In this document: one piece after another, positions 30,886 to 42,118 of the stretch
Layout: each line of letters opens with the position of its first letter
How positions within the stretch are numbered: position 1 is the first letter of the stretch
Assembly (NCBI RefSeq): GCF_003589595.1
Contig: NW_020653726.1
Coordinates: 16,756,214 to 16,820,213 of the forward strand
From: Hyposmocoma kahamanoa
Lineage: Eukaryota; Arthropoda; Insecta; Lepidoptera; Cosmopterigidae
Length of the DNA stretch: 64,000 nt
Direction: 5' to 3'
Program-made: the position numbers and the translations under genes
The notes under the pieces: generated by a model
What the model was told of the DNA's origin: nothing
Database searches by the model: none
What the model saw: only the letters and a program-made list of their open reading frames with translations

Positions 30886-32396
30886 ATCATATATCATCAT
30901 CAGATCATACGTCGTACATCAGATGTCGCGATGAGTACATACCAAAATAGCTATTTTTGTAACCAATTTGTAAATAATTGACGAACTACAATTTATCAAA
31001 GTTACTCTAATTTCTAGTGATAACAAACAAATCAACTAGATGGCGCTATTCTTTTTATTTTGTTTAGGATTAGTGACATCTACCCATAGTTGCAGACGTT
31101 AATTTATCAATTAGTTTGTAACACGTAACGCCCTCTAATGACACGCATATTTGTCAAAGTTCAGAATAAAATTTTCGCGCATGGTCATTATTTGAATAAC
31201 ATTAACAAGGAAAAAACTGATTAGTTACGTATATTTTATATTAATGATGAATTAATTGACATTCACGGCTATTTACATAATATAAACCACTTCCACACTA
31301 TCGATCATCGCCATAAGCCAGCATTTTGACCTTTTTCAAAGTTACGATCTGTAGTATAAAGACTAGCAGTCCTCTAGAGTTATTGGTCAAAGCTTATTAC
31401 TAGATTATGAGGAGACAATATTATTTGGTCCTTAAAGAAATACTATACTGTAAACGTGCACTTTTTTAAATAAATATATTTTTTCTATCTCTATTACTTG
31501 AGCTACGGATAAATTATCAATGAACTGTATTCATCGTAACAGTATTATTATGTTTGAGTGTACTTAATTAATATTTGATATTCAAAAATTTTTTTATCAG
31601 TGATTTTTTTTTATATTAATGATATTTATAACCAGTATATCGTTTGATTTGATCTCTTAATAAATCTTGGTTGATTGGTTGCGTCCTCCATTTAGTAGGT
31701 TAGGTTGAGCGAGCTAAGTGAACGTGCCGCGGCAGCGGCCGATGAGTATTATAATAGTAATTTAGGTACTTAGTTTTAAAAATAAGTGTCTAAATTTTAT
31801 TTTTAATGCAATTTATCTTAGTTTTGAGGCTCAACATAAAACTATCCAAGTTAAAACATATAATTAAATTATACAAATTAAAAATTTTTTAAGTAGCTCA
31901 GAACAAATTAAAATATCGATGGGTTTAATTTATTTTGTGTCTCATAGAAAGAGGATCAATCATTAAAAAAGATGACCGCTAAGATTTTTTGCCTGCTGCT
32001 TTTGCAAGTTTATAAAGATCATTTATTTAAATACATGCCGATTGTTAGTGACGCGAATTAGGTTAGTGGGAAATTTTTCAAAATTAACTTCAGTTCCTTT
32101 GTCACATTTAGTTTTTTTCTGTTTCCGTGTATTTGAGTAATAAAAAGAAAGATCCTTTCAATAAGCAAGCCTGCGGGCACAAAGATGTCTATGAGGGAGG
32201 TTTGCGGGGGGAGGTAACGGCCTCATCAGTCATGCGATCAACCAGTCGCACGTTATTCCTATGAAAGAATCTCTCATTGTTTGGTTGATCAGTTTTTTAT
32301 TCCATTTCTTCCAGTTACAACAACGTTTATGAAATTAAATGGTATTCAAAGTCAAATAATCTATTATTCTCTATGTAGAATTTTACTCTTGAAACT
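30886..32396. other. Long AT-rich stretch without recognised features
   Basis: Only a small GC-rich spot at about 31705-31742 (GTGCCGCGGCAGCGGCCGAT) and another at 32165-32235. No frames with splice support. This may be unique intergenic or intronic DNA. Confidence 0.4.
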
Positions 32397-32565
32397 TTTA
32401 TAAAAAAACCGACCTCAAAAGTACATGGAAATACGTCTATTTGCTAAGTTTTATTGAAATATTCCCTAGTTCGCCACTATACAGGGCTTGACACAGGAGA
32501 TAATAAAAATCGGTTCTCTCTACTCAAAGTATATTGAGAGAAAAACGCCTTGAATTGGAGAAATA
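32397..32565 (-). mobile_element. Element F fragment, reversed
   Basis: AAAAAACCGACCTCAAAAGT ... CCCTAGTTCGCCACTATA ... AAAATCGGTTC. Confidence 0.55.
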
Positions 32566-32639
32566 GCAAAAGCAACCATTAAAATAATTTGCTCCTTAAG
32601 TAAAATTTAGGCGCTATTCATAAAAATGAATCTTTAAGC

Positions 32640-32870
32640 GTGAACAGCCAACCTTAGACCGATTTTCTTCGAAATGAAATGGTACCACTATGGAATATGG
32701 ATATTGATATGGATATTGTTGGAAAGGGGGTACCCCTTTCCAACAAAAAAACAATCATGAAAATCGTTTCACAAATACCGGAGTTATCGCGTAGCACACA
32801 TACAAAAATAAACATGTGGTCGAATTGAGAACCTCCTCCTTTTTTTGAAGTCAGTTAAAAATAAACTTAA
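32640..32870 (-). mobile_element. Element F fragment with an internal perfect palindrome
   Basis: The F order is kept (CGATTTT...AATCATGAAAATCGTTTCAC...GTCGAATTGAGAACCTCC...GAAGTCAGTTAAAAAT). At 32718-32744 GTTGGAAAGGGG and CCCCTTTCCAAC form exact 12-bp arms around GTA. Confidence 0.6.
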
Positions 32871-33039
32871 ATGCTACGGAATACACATTGAATCATACTA
32901 GTGCGGAATCTAGACTCATGTCGACTTTCCATACATCTTTACCTAACACGCAGTCTTCAATTTTGTAATATGACTTTTCAATTAAAATATTTTGAATGTA
33001 AATTTTAAACATAGGAAATGATTATCTTATTATGTGCTC

Positions 33040-33345
33040 CGGAATCTTATTGTAAACGTATACAGTTTAGCTTACTTAAACGAAATCGTGGTACCATGAC
33101 TTTTCGATTTAATTCTAAGGTTATTATTATGGATATCTTCTTTCTTAATAAAATTATGTACATTTTTACTGGTACACAAAATACGGAAGTAAATTTATAC
33201 TGTGATGCCACGGTATCAGTCTCCTTAAACTTTTCTCTGGGAGAAACCCAAGGACCTAAACGGTACACAGAACGAATCGCTCGTTTTTGCAATACTAATA
33301 TGGTTTGTATATCTGCCGTTTTACCCCACGTGAGAATCCCTTAGG
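33040..33345 (-). pseudogene. LINE reverse transcriptase C-terminal remnant
   Basis: The minus strand reads GILTWGKTADIQTILVLQKR and AIRSVYRLGPWVSPREKFKE with no stop, then the SIIITLELNRKVMVPRFRLS region. The WGxxxxxxxxFxLQKRAIRxxYxLGPRxSxREKFKE pattern is a Jockey/CR1-like LINE signature. About 100 residues are intact; the catalytic YxDD box is not present. Confidence 0.75.
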
Positions 33346-33827
33346 ACATTATACTGTGTCTTATAAACATCCTCACATGTTTCACTAAAGATTGAATGAA
33401 TGGATTCTATGACTGACTAAGACTTAGCACGTATTTTACCCAGACCTGTTTAGTTCATAACAACAGATAGATTTTCCTCATCAAATTCCTTGGCAATTGA
33501 TAAAGTTCCCATCGAAAATTCCCATACAAATCTCAAGAACCTTGACAATGAAATTATCGGGAAGAATTCCCACAATTATAATTTTTCATAGATCTAATGA
33601 ATAAAATGATAATTAATGATGTTGGAATTTAATTACGTGGAACGTGAAGATATGCGTGCAATTAACTTTAAACAACCTTCATTCTATTGTGGTAATACTA
33701 AATGAAAAAATAACTATGACTGTTCAATTTAAATTCAAATTTAGCTAGATCATAGATAAGTAAATTACATTTGCGTAGTAGAGAAATCGTTGTTTCTCAT
33801 TTGAATCTATAACTTTAATTTTAAATA
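33346..33827. other. AT-rich stretch without recognised features
   Basis: No supportable feature. Confidence 0.4.
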
Positions 33828-34340
33828 TCGAGTTCTTAGGTTTTCGCGATTGTTACACATAGGAAATGAAACTATTTTTCCGGATTTAAATCGCGTATAT
33901 TTGTTTTTTCAAACAAACCGACGTTTCGGGCCCTTTACAGGTCCCATGGTCACGGTTGACTGAGGTGGTACAGTCTTCAACCAGTTATGTCTAATATTGA
34001 TGCAAACCACCCTATTTTTTCACTACAGTTACAATAGTTACTAATTAAATATTATATATATTTTTAATTTTACAAAGAAAACATTCCAATTTACGCTACA
34101 TTAAGTTTTACAAATTATTTTATTGAATGATTTTTTATTAAGTTCAATTTATTAATAATTAATAATAGAAATTAGAATAAACTAAAACATATTAATTAGT
34201 ACTGCAATCTTATGTCTGTTTGGGATTTTTCATTATAGGAAATACTGGATCCCAAACTGGTGGTACGGAAAACCATCTTCCCTGTTGAAATTAGGATGTT
34301 TTTTAATTTCAATGGCCTCTCGCAGCATCCTGGGTAGATA
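33828..34340 (-). mobile_element. Penelope-like element 3' end, copy 1
   Basis: The coding tail on the minus strand reads RMLREAIEIKKHPNFNRED, the conserved C-terminus after the GIY-YIG domain of Penelope-like elements. One base shift follows within the next codons, and the expected stop region (NPKQT-stop) is near 34213. About 380 bases of 3' UTR follow, with a hairpin-prone GGTCCCATGG...GGGCCC segment and CCGACGTTTCGGGCCC at 33919-33934. Shared with 38.8-39.3 and 57.8-58.17 kb. Confidence 0.75.
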
Positions 34341-34400
34341 ACTTTCCAAAAGTAAAAGTTTACTATAACCATAGTGAAATTTGCGTTAATATTAGAATAA

Positions 34401-34723
34401 GAGCCTATACACACGGCGTATTTTATAGGCGCCGTAAACACGTGTGATCTGCGCATATACGCGCACGCGCGCGAGTCCTTACGAAAGAGTTCGTCCAGGG
34501 AAGTACTGCCACCTATTTCTGTCGCCAAGCAGTAATGTCAGCATTACTGTGTTCCGGTTTTGAAAGGTAAGGGTGCTGGTGAATTATTAGACACATGGCA
34601 CTTTTCCACATAGCGTTGCAAGCAAGAAGCTTATATACACCACTAAAACTATCTCTTATCAAAATACCCGATACATACGCGCGACTACAGCGCGTCTGCG
34701 ACGCTATACGTTTACATAGGCTC
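34401..34723. mobile_element. PIF/Harbinger-like MITE with a nested B repeat
   Basis: Ends GAGCCTATACACACG and CGTTTACATAGGCTC are inverted (8 perfect bases, then partial). Flanking TAA on both sides (34398-34400, 34724-34726) is a 3-bp target duplication as in PIF/Harbinger. The interior is CpG-rich (ATACGCGCACGCGCGCGAG) and split by B at 34478-34605. Confidence 0.7.
34478..34605 (-). mobile_element. B repeat nested in the MITE
   Basis: GAAAGAGTTCGTCCAGGGAA, CAGTAATGTCAGCATTACTG and GGGTGCTGGTGAATTATTAG. 5'-truncated. Confidence 0.8.
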
Positions 34724-34729
34724 TAAGTG

Positions 34730-35600
34730 GGTGATAATTTTGTCTCATCAATCAGCCCATGGGGCCTATAAACAGTTCTAATCATATTTTCTTTAAAAAA
34801 AACAAATTATTAAGATTGTTATCATAATAAGACAGCATCAAGTGGACTTACGTTGTCTTTAATAAAAGTACTATTATTATTATTATTATAATAATTCAAC
34901 CTATTTTTACGTTTCTCTAAATATGCCCATAAGTGTATATCTCTTTCACTTTATTGCAAATATTTTATTAAATGACGATGGTATTCCCAAAGCAAAATTC
35001 CTTTTAGTAAAATTAAGATCACGGAAAGGTAAAAAGTAATAAATTAATTCTGAGCAAAGCCCATTATTTGCCTTATTTATTACCACCCAGAATGGCATTA
35101 CGGGCGTTGTCGTGAAGATGTCAAAATAATGATATGCTATTGAGTGCTAAACTAGCATCGCTTTGGAAATGAAACTACCATCAAGTGTCTAGGGATCAAG
35201 CACGTATTTGCCAATAACTGAAAATCTTAAATCTTAGGTCTTATAAATTATTTTTTTTGAACCCCAATATTTTTTTTGGTTTATTTCATAATTCAAAAAT
35301 AAATAAATAAACAAATAATTTAATAAATTTACGTAAATATTATAGTTTAATTTTGAAAGCGTAATAAAATATAAAAATAGTTTGACCCCTAGACACTTGA
35401 TGTTTGTATTTCGCCTATCTAAAGTACACTTATAAAGGGCCCAAAACGTTTATTTTCATTAAAAAAAAAACTTTACGCGATTTAACTCCAAAAAAAACAA
35501 GTTTCTTTTGCAATTCAACCGTAGTGATTTGTATAATACATTTGGATTTTATAATTACAAATTATTGAATTAAAATAAAGTCCTCATCATAAGAGGAGAC
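34730..35600. other. AT-rich stretch without recognised features
   Basis: An (ATT)n run lies at 34868-34890. Otherwise nothing supportable. Confidence 0.4.
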
Positions 35601-35669
35601 CCATGTCTAGCAGTAAGACGTATAATTCATTGATTGTAATAGTAATGAAATAAGTTTTAAACAAATAAA

Positions 35670-35828
35670 TCTGTCCGCTTCAAACTCGGATTTTTCTAAA
35701 CAAAATTGTATCTCATTGCTGCATACACCGCTACAGAAAAAGTAACTCCAAAAATTGTTCCACAGATATAAGCTGCTATAATATATTCTCTGTGGGGACA
35801 CTTTCAATATCGACGGAGTCTGTGCTCA
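35670..35828 (-). other. Small open segments with a membrane-like stretch
   Basis: From an ATG at 35828 the minus strand reads MSTDSVDIESVPTE. After a one-base shift it reads EYIIAAYICGTIFGVTFSVA and VYAAMRYNFV-stop, a convincing single hydrophobic segment. Either an intron, a sequencing error or a decayed gene would explain the shift. Function unknown; could be chance. Confidence 0.25.
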
Positions 35829-35984
35829 TTAAACTTTCTTAATTTCCAAGAAAAGCCTTTTAAAAGAATCCGAAGCTATGTGAAGAGGGCTCATTAAAGT
35901 CGTTTTGAAAGTTGAACGATATTGTAAGACTGAGGTATTACAAAATTCCGTATTATCTCTATATGCGCAACTGTAATATTGAAC

Positions 35985-36560
35985 GATGGTAGCCCAGTGG
36001 CTAGTGTTGTAAAAAACTCGAGTCCGGGAGTCTACATTTTAGGACTCGACTCCAATTCACAAGATTCCACTCATAAAGACACTGCGATGTATTACGAACC
36101 CATAGTCTCCAAATAGACTCGAATCCGACATTAATGCTTGAGTTGCTGCTTGCAACTTGAGTGCATTAGTGTGTTAAGATGTAGTATATATAGTAATTAT
36201 ACTAAGTATTAATGTATTCTTTCTTTTACTTTGTTTACTTTGTTGTAGACTTACGAGTTCTTTTTAGGCTCGAGTTCGTGCTCCGATGACTCGCGCTCAA
36301 TTCGACTGAGACTCGTGGGTGTTTAAGGGGTTTGTAACATCTGAACCCGGGGTCGGATTAAAGTTGCAACGGAACCCGAATGAGCCCAAATGCGAATATC
36401 GTGTGATCCCGGGACTGTTCGCTTTTAAAAAAATATTAATTCTAATATAATAATAAAATATTAATTAAAATTATTAATAAAAATATAAATTTGATTCGCA
36501 TCCAGTCCCGGGTTCAGTTGCATCTCGAGAGATGACATTAAATTTGTATCGTCTGAACCC
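35985..36560. mobile_element. Compound hAT-like and foldback sequence
   Basis: Left AGTGTTGTAAAAAACTCGAG is loosely mirrored near 36310-36343 (GACTCGTGGGTGTTTAAG ... TTTGTAACATCT). Next to it CCCGGGACTG (36408) and CAGTCCCGGG (36503) are exact arms around an AT-rich centre, and TCTGAACCCGG occurs on both outer sides. Two adjacent elements, or one composite. Confidence 0.45.
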
Positions 36561-37350
36561 GGATTCATTTTCGATAGTTGTTGGTACATTTTGTTGACTT
36601 AAGGAGTGATGAGCTTGTTTCCGAACACTATGCGCAGACGCAAACGCGCTTAAGAATGATCCAATAGTTTTTTAAATTAAATTTTGTCAATTCTGTACAG
36701 TACATATGACTTGGGTTATATTTGGACAATTTTAAAAATCGTTCGTATTGATAGTGGAATTAGAGTTTGTGGGAGGTACCGGCCTTGCTAATGGCGTCGT
36801 CCGCCATAATGTTTATATTACTTTTACAAAACTACCGTACAAAAATGACTATTTTTACTTGACATTGGCGAAATCATCAATTGTTTCGAAGGGGCCATAA
36901 CATTTAAAAGAAGAAGAAGATAGTAGAATTAGACCTAAAACATATAGTAAGAAATAAATTCTATATAAAAAGAAAATCCACATATAATTAGATTTGCACA
37001 ATTATTATCAAAGTATTTTATAGTGCATCTCTTACGACTATGCCCTAAAGTTAAAGTGTTAACATAAAAAACACCTTGCACCCCTCCCTCGTAAAACATA
37101 CCCTTGGACATTTTCAAGGTCAACAACCTATTATTATTTATGTTACGTTTTTACAAGGCCGATCTAAATGTTAAAGGATTTTAGGTGAAAACGTGCAACG
37201 TTTTGTAAGAAGGCTTTTTATAAATTGTTTTTTTTTTTTTAATTTTGGAGGTCGTGATAACTACGTGATGTGTACGTATATATATACGTAGATATACGTA
37301 GCTTTTTTGTATATTGCTTACAATGCTTTTGCGCTATGGCACTGTTATGG
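36561..37350. other. AT-rich stretch without recognised features
   Basis: Includes a short TATATATACGTAGATATACG alternation at about 37279. No genes. Confidence 0.4.
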
Positions 37351-37512
37351 TGTATTTTTAACCGACTTCAAAACAGAAGGTGTTTCTCAATTCACACCCA
37401 GACCGGAACCAATTTAGAAAAGTTCATTTCCTAATTTGATCCTACCGGGAATCGATTCCAGGACCTCCTCATCCAGCGCCCACAGAGCAAACCGTTGGGC
37501 CATCCAAATCAA
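37350..37512. mobile_element. Element F start (+) joined to SINE L (-)
   Basis: 37352-37395 is the F beginning (TTTTTAACCGACTTCAAAAC). 37402-37512 is SINE L antisense (ACCAATTTAGAAAAGTTCAT, GGAATCGATTCCAGGACCTC, CAAACCGTTGGGCCATCC). Confidence 0.6.
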
Positions 37513-37627
37513 ATATTGATACTACCTCTGCTAGGTCCACGCAAACATAGCTATATGCCTTTTACGGTGGAAGTGCAGGGCTACAAGTTAAACTCTGCGG
37601 TAAGTCTTCGGTGACCAAAAATCTGGT

Positions 37628-38270
37628 TGCTTTTTTTATGTAAAGAAGGAGGCAAACGGGCAGACGAGCCACATGATGAGAGGTGGTCATCGTCGCCCAT
37701 GGACATTTGCAACATCAAATGAGCTGCCTATGCGTTGCCAGCGTTTAAAGGTCCTGTAAACAAGCTTTTTGAAGAACCCCATGTCATAGAGCAATGGAAA
37801 TACTTCAGGAGAAAGATCATTCCACGTCTTGCAGGTTCGAGGAAGGAACGAGATGCCCGCGTGGTCTTACAATGCCAGACATCTAAGATGTGGGGATGGA
37901 CTCTAGTCCTTTGGCGGGAAGTGCGATGGCAGAAACGAGACGGACCAGTTCAAAAAGTTCCTCAGATCATTCCCCATTATAAGGACGGTAGAACACACAC
38001 AGAGAGCCAACGTCTCTCCGTAGGCTAAGGGGCTCCACACGGCTTGCGAGTATGGAATCGTCGACAATACGAGCCCAACGTTGGATGGAGTCAAGTGGGT
38101 CAAGCTGGTATTTAGGAGCTCCTGCCCAGAGATGCGAGCAATACTCCATATGTCGGTGACCTGGTGAGGAGTACTGCTTCGCTCTATTGAGCACTCCAAG
38201 ATTTTTTGAAGCCAGTTTGGCTTTGCTTTCCAAATGACTCCGGTGAAGCTGCTTCCAGCAAAGAATAAGT
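37628..38270 (-). pseudogene. CR1/Jockey-like LINE 3' portion
   Basis: The minus strand begins KAKLASKNLGVLNRAKQYSS, then MEYCSHLWAGAPKYQLDPLD with SIQRWARI, the YCSHLWxGxxxYQLxxLDxxxRRA motif of lepidopteran LINEs. After frame breaks, RTTRAG-, HxxR-like and FLLKYFHCSMTWGSSKSLF-like pieces follow the order of the polyprotein end. The stretch ending near 37630 (CAAACGGGCAGACGAGCCAC) is the family's 3' UTR. About 640 bases, multiple frameshifts. Confidence 0.75.
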
Positions 38271-38279
38271 TTAACTATC

Positions 38280-38750
38280 CAAAGAGGAGCGATTAGCGAG
38301 CTTTACACAGACACTCTATCGCGCGTGATACAGCACTCGTGTACGATTGAGCGCGCGTGTTAAGACGTTGGAAGGAAAAGGGCGCACGCGCGTAATCGTG
38401 CACTCCAACACACGCCAGTTTCACGCGGTCTATCCTACGCTGTTAGCCTTTACACGGACGGCTCTTTCCGTTGTAACAGAAACAGACACGAATGACGCGA
38501 ATGAACGTTAGCCCAAAAAATTTCAAACACGGTAATCGCACACGATTGCGCTGCACGCGCAGTGCGCGTGCAGGCTTTCGAGCGCGCGATCCTGTACGAT
38601 CCACGTGCAATAGGGTGTGTTGTGTTCACACAGGCAAAGTGGGCTATTCAGTAGAGCTCGATGCTCCAGGACGCGGCCTTTCTTTCTCTGTTCTTCCTAC
38701 ATTAAGCATATTCAGAGTACAGGATTATTTGTAAAATTCAAACAACCTCG
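38280..38750. repeat. CpG-rich palindromic island
   Basis: Dense CGCG motifs (GAGCGCGCGTGTTAAGACG, CACGCGCGTAATCGTGCAC, CTGCACGCGCAGTGCGCGTG) with many short inverted repeats. It resembles the GC-rich interiors at 9.3-9.8 and 34.4-34.7 kb, so a DNA-transposon derivative is likely; ends unresolved. Confidence 0.45.
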
Positions 38751-38779
38751 CAGTGTAGCATCATATACAAAATACACAT

Positions 38780-39305
38780 TCAGTGAAGTTCGATAAACCA
38801 CAAGTCCTTGCAAAAGAAGTCCGTTATCTACCCAATATGCTGCGATAAGCCACTGAAATTAAAAAACATCCTAATTTCAACAGGGACGATGGTTTCTCCA
38901 TACCACCAGTTTGGGATCCAGTATTTCCTCTGATGAAAAATCCCAAACAGACATAAGATAGCCGTACTAATTAAATGATTTAATTTATTTTGATTTTCAT
39001 TATTAATTAGTAATAAATTTAACTTAATAAAAATTCATAATGTTAAAATAAAATAATTTGAAAAACATAATGTAGCGTAAACTGGAATGTTTCTTTGCAA
39101 AATTAAAAATAAGGTAATTGATTAATAACTTTTGTAACTATAGTGAAAAAATAGGGTGGTGTGCATTAATATTAGACACAACTGGTTGATGACTGTACCA
39201 CCTCAGTCAACCGTGACCATGGGACCTGTAAAGGGCCCGAAACGTTGATTTGTTTGAAAAAACAAATATACGCTATTTAAATCCGGAAAAATAGTTTCTT
39301 TTCTT
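38780..39305 (+). mobile_element. Penelope-like element 3' end, copy 2
   Basis: One frame encodes FDKPQVLAKEVRYLPNMLR, one stop where relatives have E, then ATEIKKHPNFNRDDGFSIPP and VWDPVFPLMKNPKQT-stop (stop near 38955). This is the region following the GIY-YIG core of Penelope-like elements. The 3' UTR to 39305 contains GGGACCTGTAAAGGGCCCGA and AACGTTGATTTG. The reverse transcriptase part is absent: 5'-truncated. Confidence 0.8.
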
Positions 39306-39307
39306 TA

Positions 39308-39802
39308 CCATAAACAAAAACTTTTATTCCATGACTTTTAATAATTCATTAGATTTTTCTTTCGAACACAAATAAAAATGTTAAATAGGCACTTTGAACA
39401 GTGATAACTCTGTGCGGTAGTAAAAAAAGCTCAGTCCGACGCAAAACACAGAAGCGGAAGACGCTTACATGTTTGATATATCTCTAAAAAGTGTCAGATG
39501 TAGGCACTACAAAAATTTGAAAGTTTATTTTGTTATTATTCAAATATATAATTTAGTTTTATTAGACAATAAGTTGAAATATACAGGTAAGGTACAATAA
39601 AAGCTCAAATATTAGAAAGTAAAACTAGGATTAAATTATATGAATAAAATTGGGTCCCCGTGGCAAGGCGCCCAAGGTGCTGTCAGCAGTCCCCCTTTGT
39701 ATGGCTATGCTAATGCATTGGGCAAAGTAGCTGCTGGCCTTTTTTGATTTTATTATGTTTTGTAAAAAGTCATGGAACAAAAATTGTTGTTTATGATTTT
39801 AG
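39308..39802. mobile_element. MITE S, longer copy with extra internal sequence
   Basis: CATAAACAAAAACTTTTATT and CCATGACTTTTAATAA on the left mirror GTAAAAAGTCATGGAACAAA and TTGTTGTTTATGATTTTAG on the right. It holds about 200 bases not present in the 21.8-kb copy, including GGGTCCCCGTGGCAAGGCGC. Confidence 0.6.
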
Positions 39803-40366
39803 TCACATAGTACTGCGAGGTTAGTATTGAACAAATAAACCTGTATATTGTATATACCTAATTTAATGCCATGTAAACATTGGTTTGTTGATTTTCTTAA
39901 ATAAACAAGATAAGATTTTTTTACGCATAATTAAATGAATACAATACCGAAATTCGGTTGAGATTGATTTTACCGTACATTCGTATATTTTTTAAAAAGG
40001 TATGAGCATTGAATTCTCGGTACAGGATGTTAGAATTACCTTTACTGTGAACACATGAAAAGGTAATAAATTGATCTTGTATAGTAGGTGTAGGGTTTCT
40101 TTTCCGAAATTTCTTTTTATTGGCTACCGTCCGTGAGCACACTTCGGTAAAGACCGTATATTTACGTGAAGATCGCGGTGTGGTCTTAGATACAGCCAAG
40201 AACTTTCCTTTAGACAGAGACTTGATGATCTAGCACCGGATAAGGTCCATTACGTACCAAAACGTAAACCGAAAAGAGCAGCGTTACATCAGTTAACAAC
40301 ATTAACATATTCTACGTTTTTTAATACAATTTACAATATAATCGATTAATTTATCCAGTGTCTATA
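39803..40366. other. Unassigned stretch
   Basis: At 40198-40345 an acceptor-like AACTTTCCTTTAG is followed by a frame reading QRLDDLAPDKVHYVPKRKPK and ending at a TAA. Composition is protein-like but nothing else supports it. Confidence 0.25.
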
Positions 40367-40511
40367 TCAATTGCCCGTCTGTCGGTTTTCTACAGAATAT
40401 ATTTCAGCGAGTGTGCTCTTGAGCTCCATCAGCTCATCCCGCCCGTCCCTTTTACCATCGGACATCCAGACGTATGGCGGGATATCATCCTTACTTAGTC
40501 GATATTCCCTT
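40367..40511 (-). pseudogene. Unidentified coding fragment, probably repeat-derived
   Basis: The minus strand reads YRLSKDDIPPYVWMSDGKRD and GRDELMELKSTLAEIYSVEN to a TGA at 40369-40367. High G+C for the region and clean protein composition. I recall closely similar DNA as a recurrent sequence in moth genomes, so a transposon protein is more likely than a single-copy gene. Opening residues are cut off by a TGA upstream. Confidence 0.4.
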
Positions 40512-41039
40512 CAGGCGTACCAAGTGCTTTTCATTTATTGATTTATTATACTTTATGGTCCACAACACATAATGGTACTAAAGGAGGACTTAATGCTAAA
40601 AGCATTATCTACGTTTCATCATCTTTTGTTATGCGTACAACCCAGGTATAGAATTCCCTGCCTGCGACTGTGTTTCCGTGCTCATAGTGGTCCAGAGCAA
40701 GTCCATTTAACTAAAAAAAAGTCTACACGATAATCGTTTCGTTGGTCCATCACACATATCAAATACAGATTCCTTTAGTGAGAAATTTTAAGATATTAAT
40801 ATTCTTACACTAGCGTCACAGTATATATCGTGTAATCACGAGGAATAAGAATGAACTAGCTGCTCTTGGCAGTCATCTTTACAAAGTCACAAATTCATTT
40901 AGACGCGGCCCCATTAAGTCTTCTGACTATTAACTATACCTTCCTAATATTAATCAATAAATATTAATTAACACAATAGTTAATATGTTGTTGGTCGTTC
41001 CATAGTTGATACTTGATACAATTATTTATATACACACAA
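40512..41039. other. Unassigned stretch
   Basis: No supportable feature. Confidence 0.35.
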
Positions 41040-41345
41040 ATATACTTAATACTCTCTCTCTCTCTCTCTCTCACACGCACACACACACACACACACGCAC
41101 GAACGCACGCACGCACGCACGCACGCACGAACGCACGCACGCTCGCACGCTCGCACGCACTTACTCTATTTTGTATACTCACATTATTTTGTTTTCACTT
41201 GTAATTGCTCAATCATAGCTATTAAGTCTACCCGGGGGCGGAGACCTGGTTATCTGAAATACAGGTTCTCCTAGTTCAGGGCCTCGACAACCAGATTATA
41301 TTTTGATGTTATGTAAAGCAGCTATTTTTATTTTTACAAGCACTG
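41040..41345 (+). mobile_element. LINE 3' tail with (CT)n and (ACGC)n arrays
   Basis: 41055-41070 is CT repeats, then AC and ACGC repeats to about 41160. Downstream GAAATACAGGTTCTCCTAGT resembles 13.77 kb. See also 3.83 kb. Confidence 0.6.
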
Positions 41346-41379
41346 TTTGTGGAGACAATAAATTATTTACGGAGCAATT

Positions 41380-41420
41380 CTGGTTGATCTCCGAAATTCG
41401 CCATTTCAGAGATCAACCAG
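41380..41420. repeat. Hairpin, 18-bp arms with one mismatch
   Basis: CTGGTTGATCTCCGAAAT and ATTTCAGAGATCAACCAG around TCGCC. Confidence 0.85.
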
Positions 41421-41479
41421 TTTAAAAAAAAGGACTCTAAAGGTTATGTATATATAGCTCCTGCGTAATTGAATGTCAA

Positions 41480-42118
41480 AAATCTAGGTATCATCTTGGA
41501 CCAGTGTCTCTCGTGGTACCTGCGGGTACCTGGAACATATAACAATGAGAATCAGGAAACTGACCTGGATTTTCAAATCACTGAGGTATGTCATGCCGAA
41601 TGGGGGCACTGATCTAGCTGCTACCAAAGTCACTACTAGAGATCTCCTTAAAGAGATTTATGTTTCCCTTGTACAATCTATTATTGCATTCTTGTCTGGG
41701 GTGGTGCAGCAAAATCAAAATTTATTCAAATAGAACGAGCACAACGTGGTTTGATCAAAACAATGTATTAAAAAAAAATAATTTATTCCCCTGAAAGTTT
41801 GTATCATCTGACAAAACTAACATCTGTTAGGTAACTTTATGTACTATACACTGTAATAAAACAACATAAAAATTTGCCATATGAACCTGGGGTATTAGGT
41901 AGAAGAAGAAACTTTAACATAGCGCTGGTACCAAAACTTAAAACTACTGCGGCTAGTAGACAGTACAAATACAGGGCCTCATATCTATACATATAATAGT
42001 TTAAACAGAAACCTGGATCTGTACAAGAAAATAGTTCGTGAATGCAAGTTAGCAATTACAAAATGGCTCGAAACTAAGTCCTACGACGAGATTGAACAAT
42101 TACTATTACATGCTTGAA
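41480..42118 (+). pseudogene. Jockey-like LINE C-terminal half, decayed
   Basis: Begins NVKNLGIILDQCLSW (LGxxxDxxLSW, end of the palm/thumb region), then RIRKLTWIFKSLRYVMP, LKEIYVSLVQSIIAF, IERAQRGLIKTMY, LVPKLKTTAASRQYKYRASY, and a final KLAITKWLETKSYDEIEQLL before the stop near 42116. Order and motifs are those of Jockey/CR1-like polyproteins. Several frameshifts and stops; no catalytic box is retained. Confidence 0.75.

Noticed and set aside
31690..31715. TTAGG insect telomere repeat
   Set aside because: Only two TTAGG-like units (TAGGTTAGGTT); far too short.
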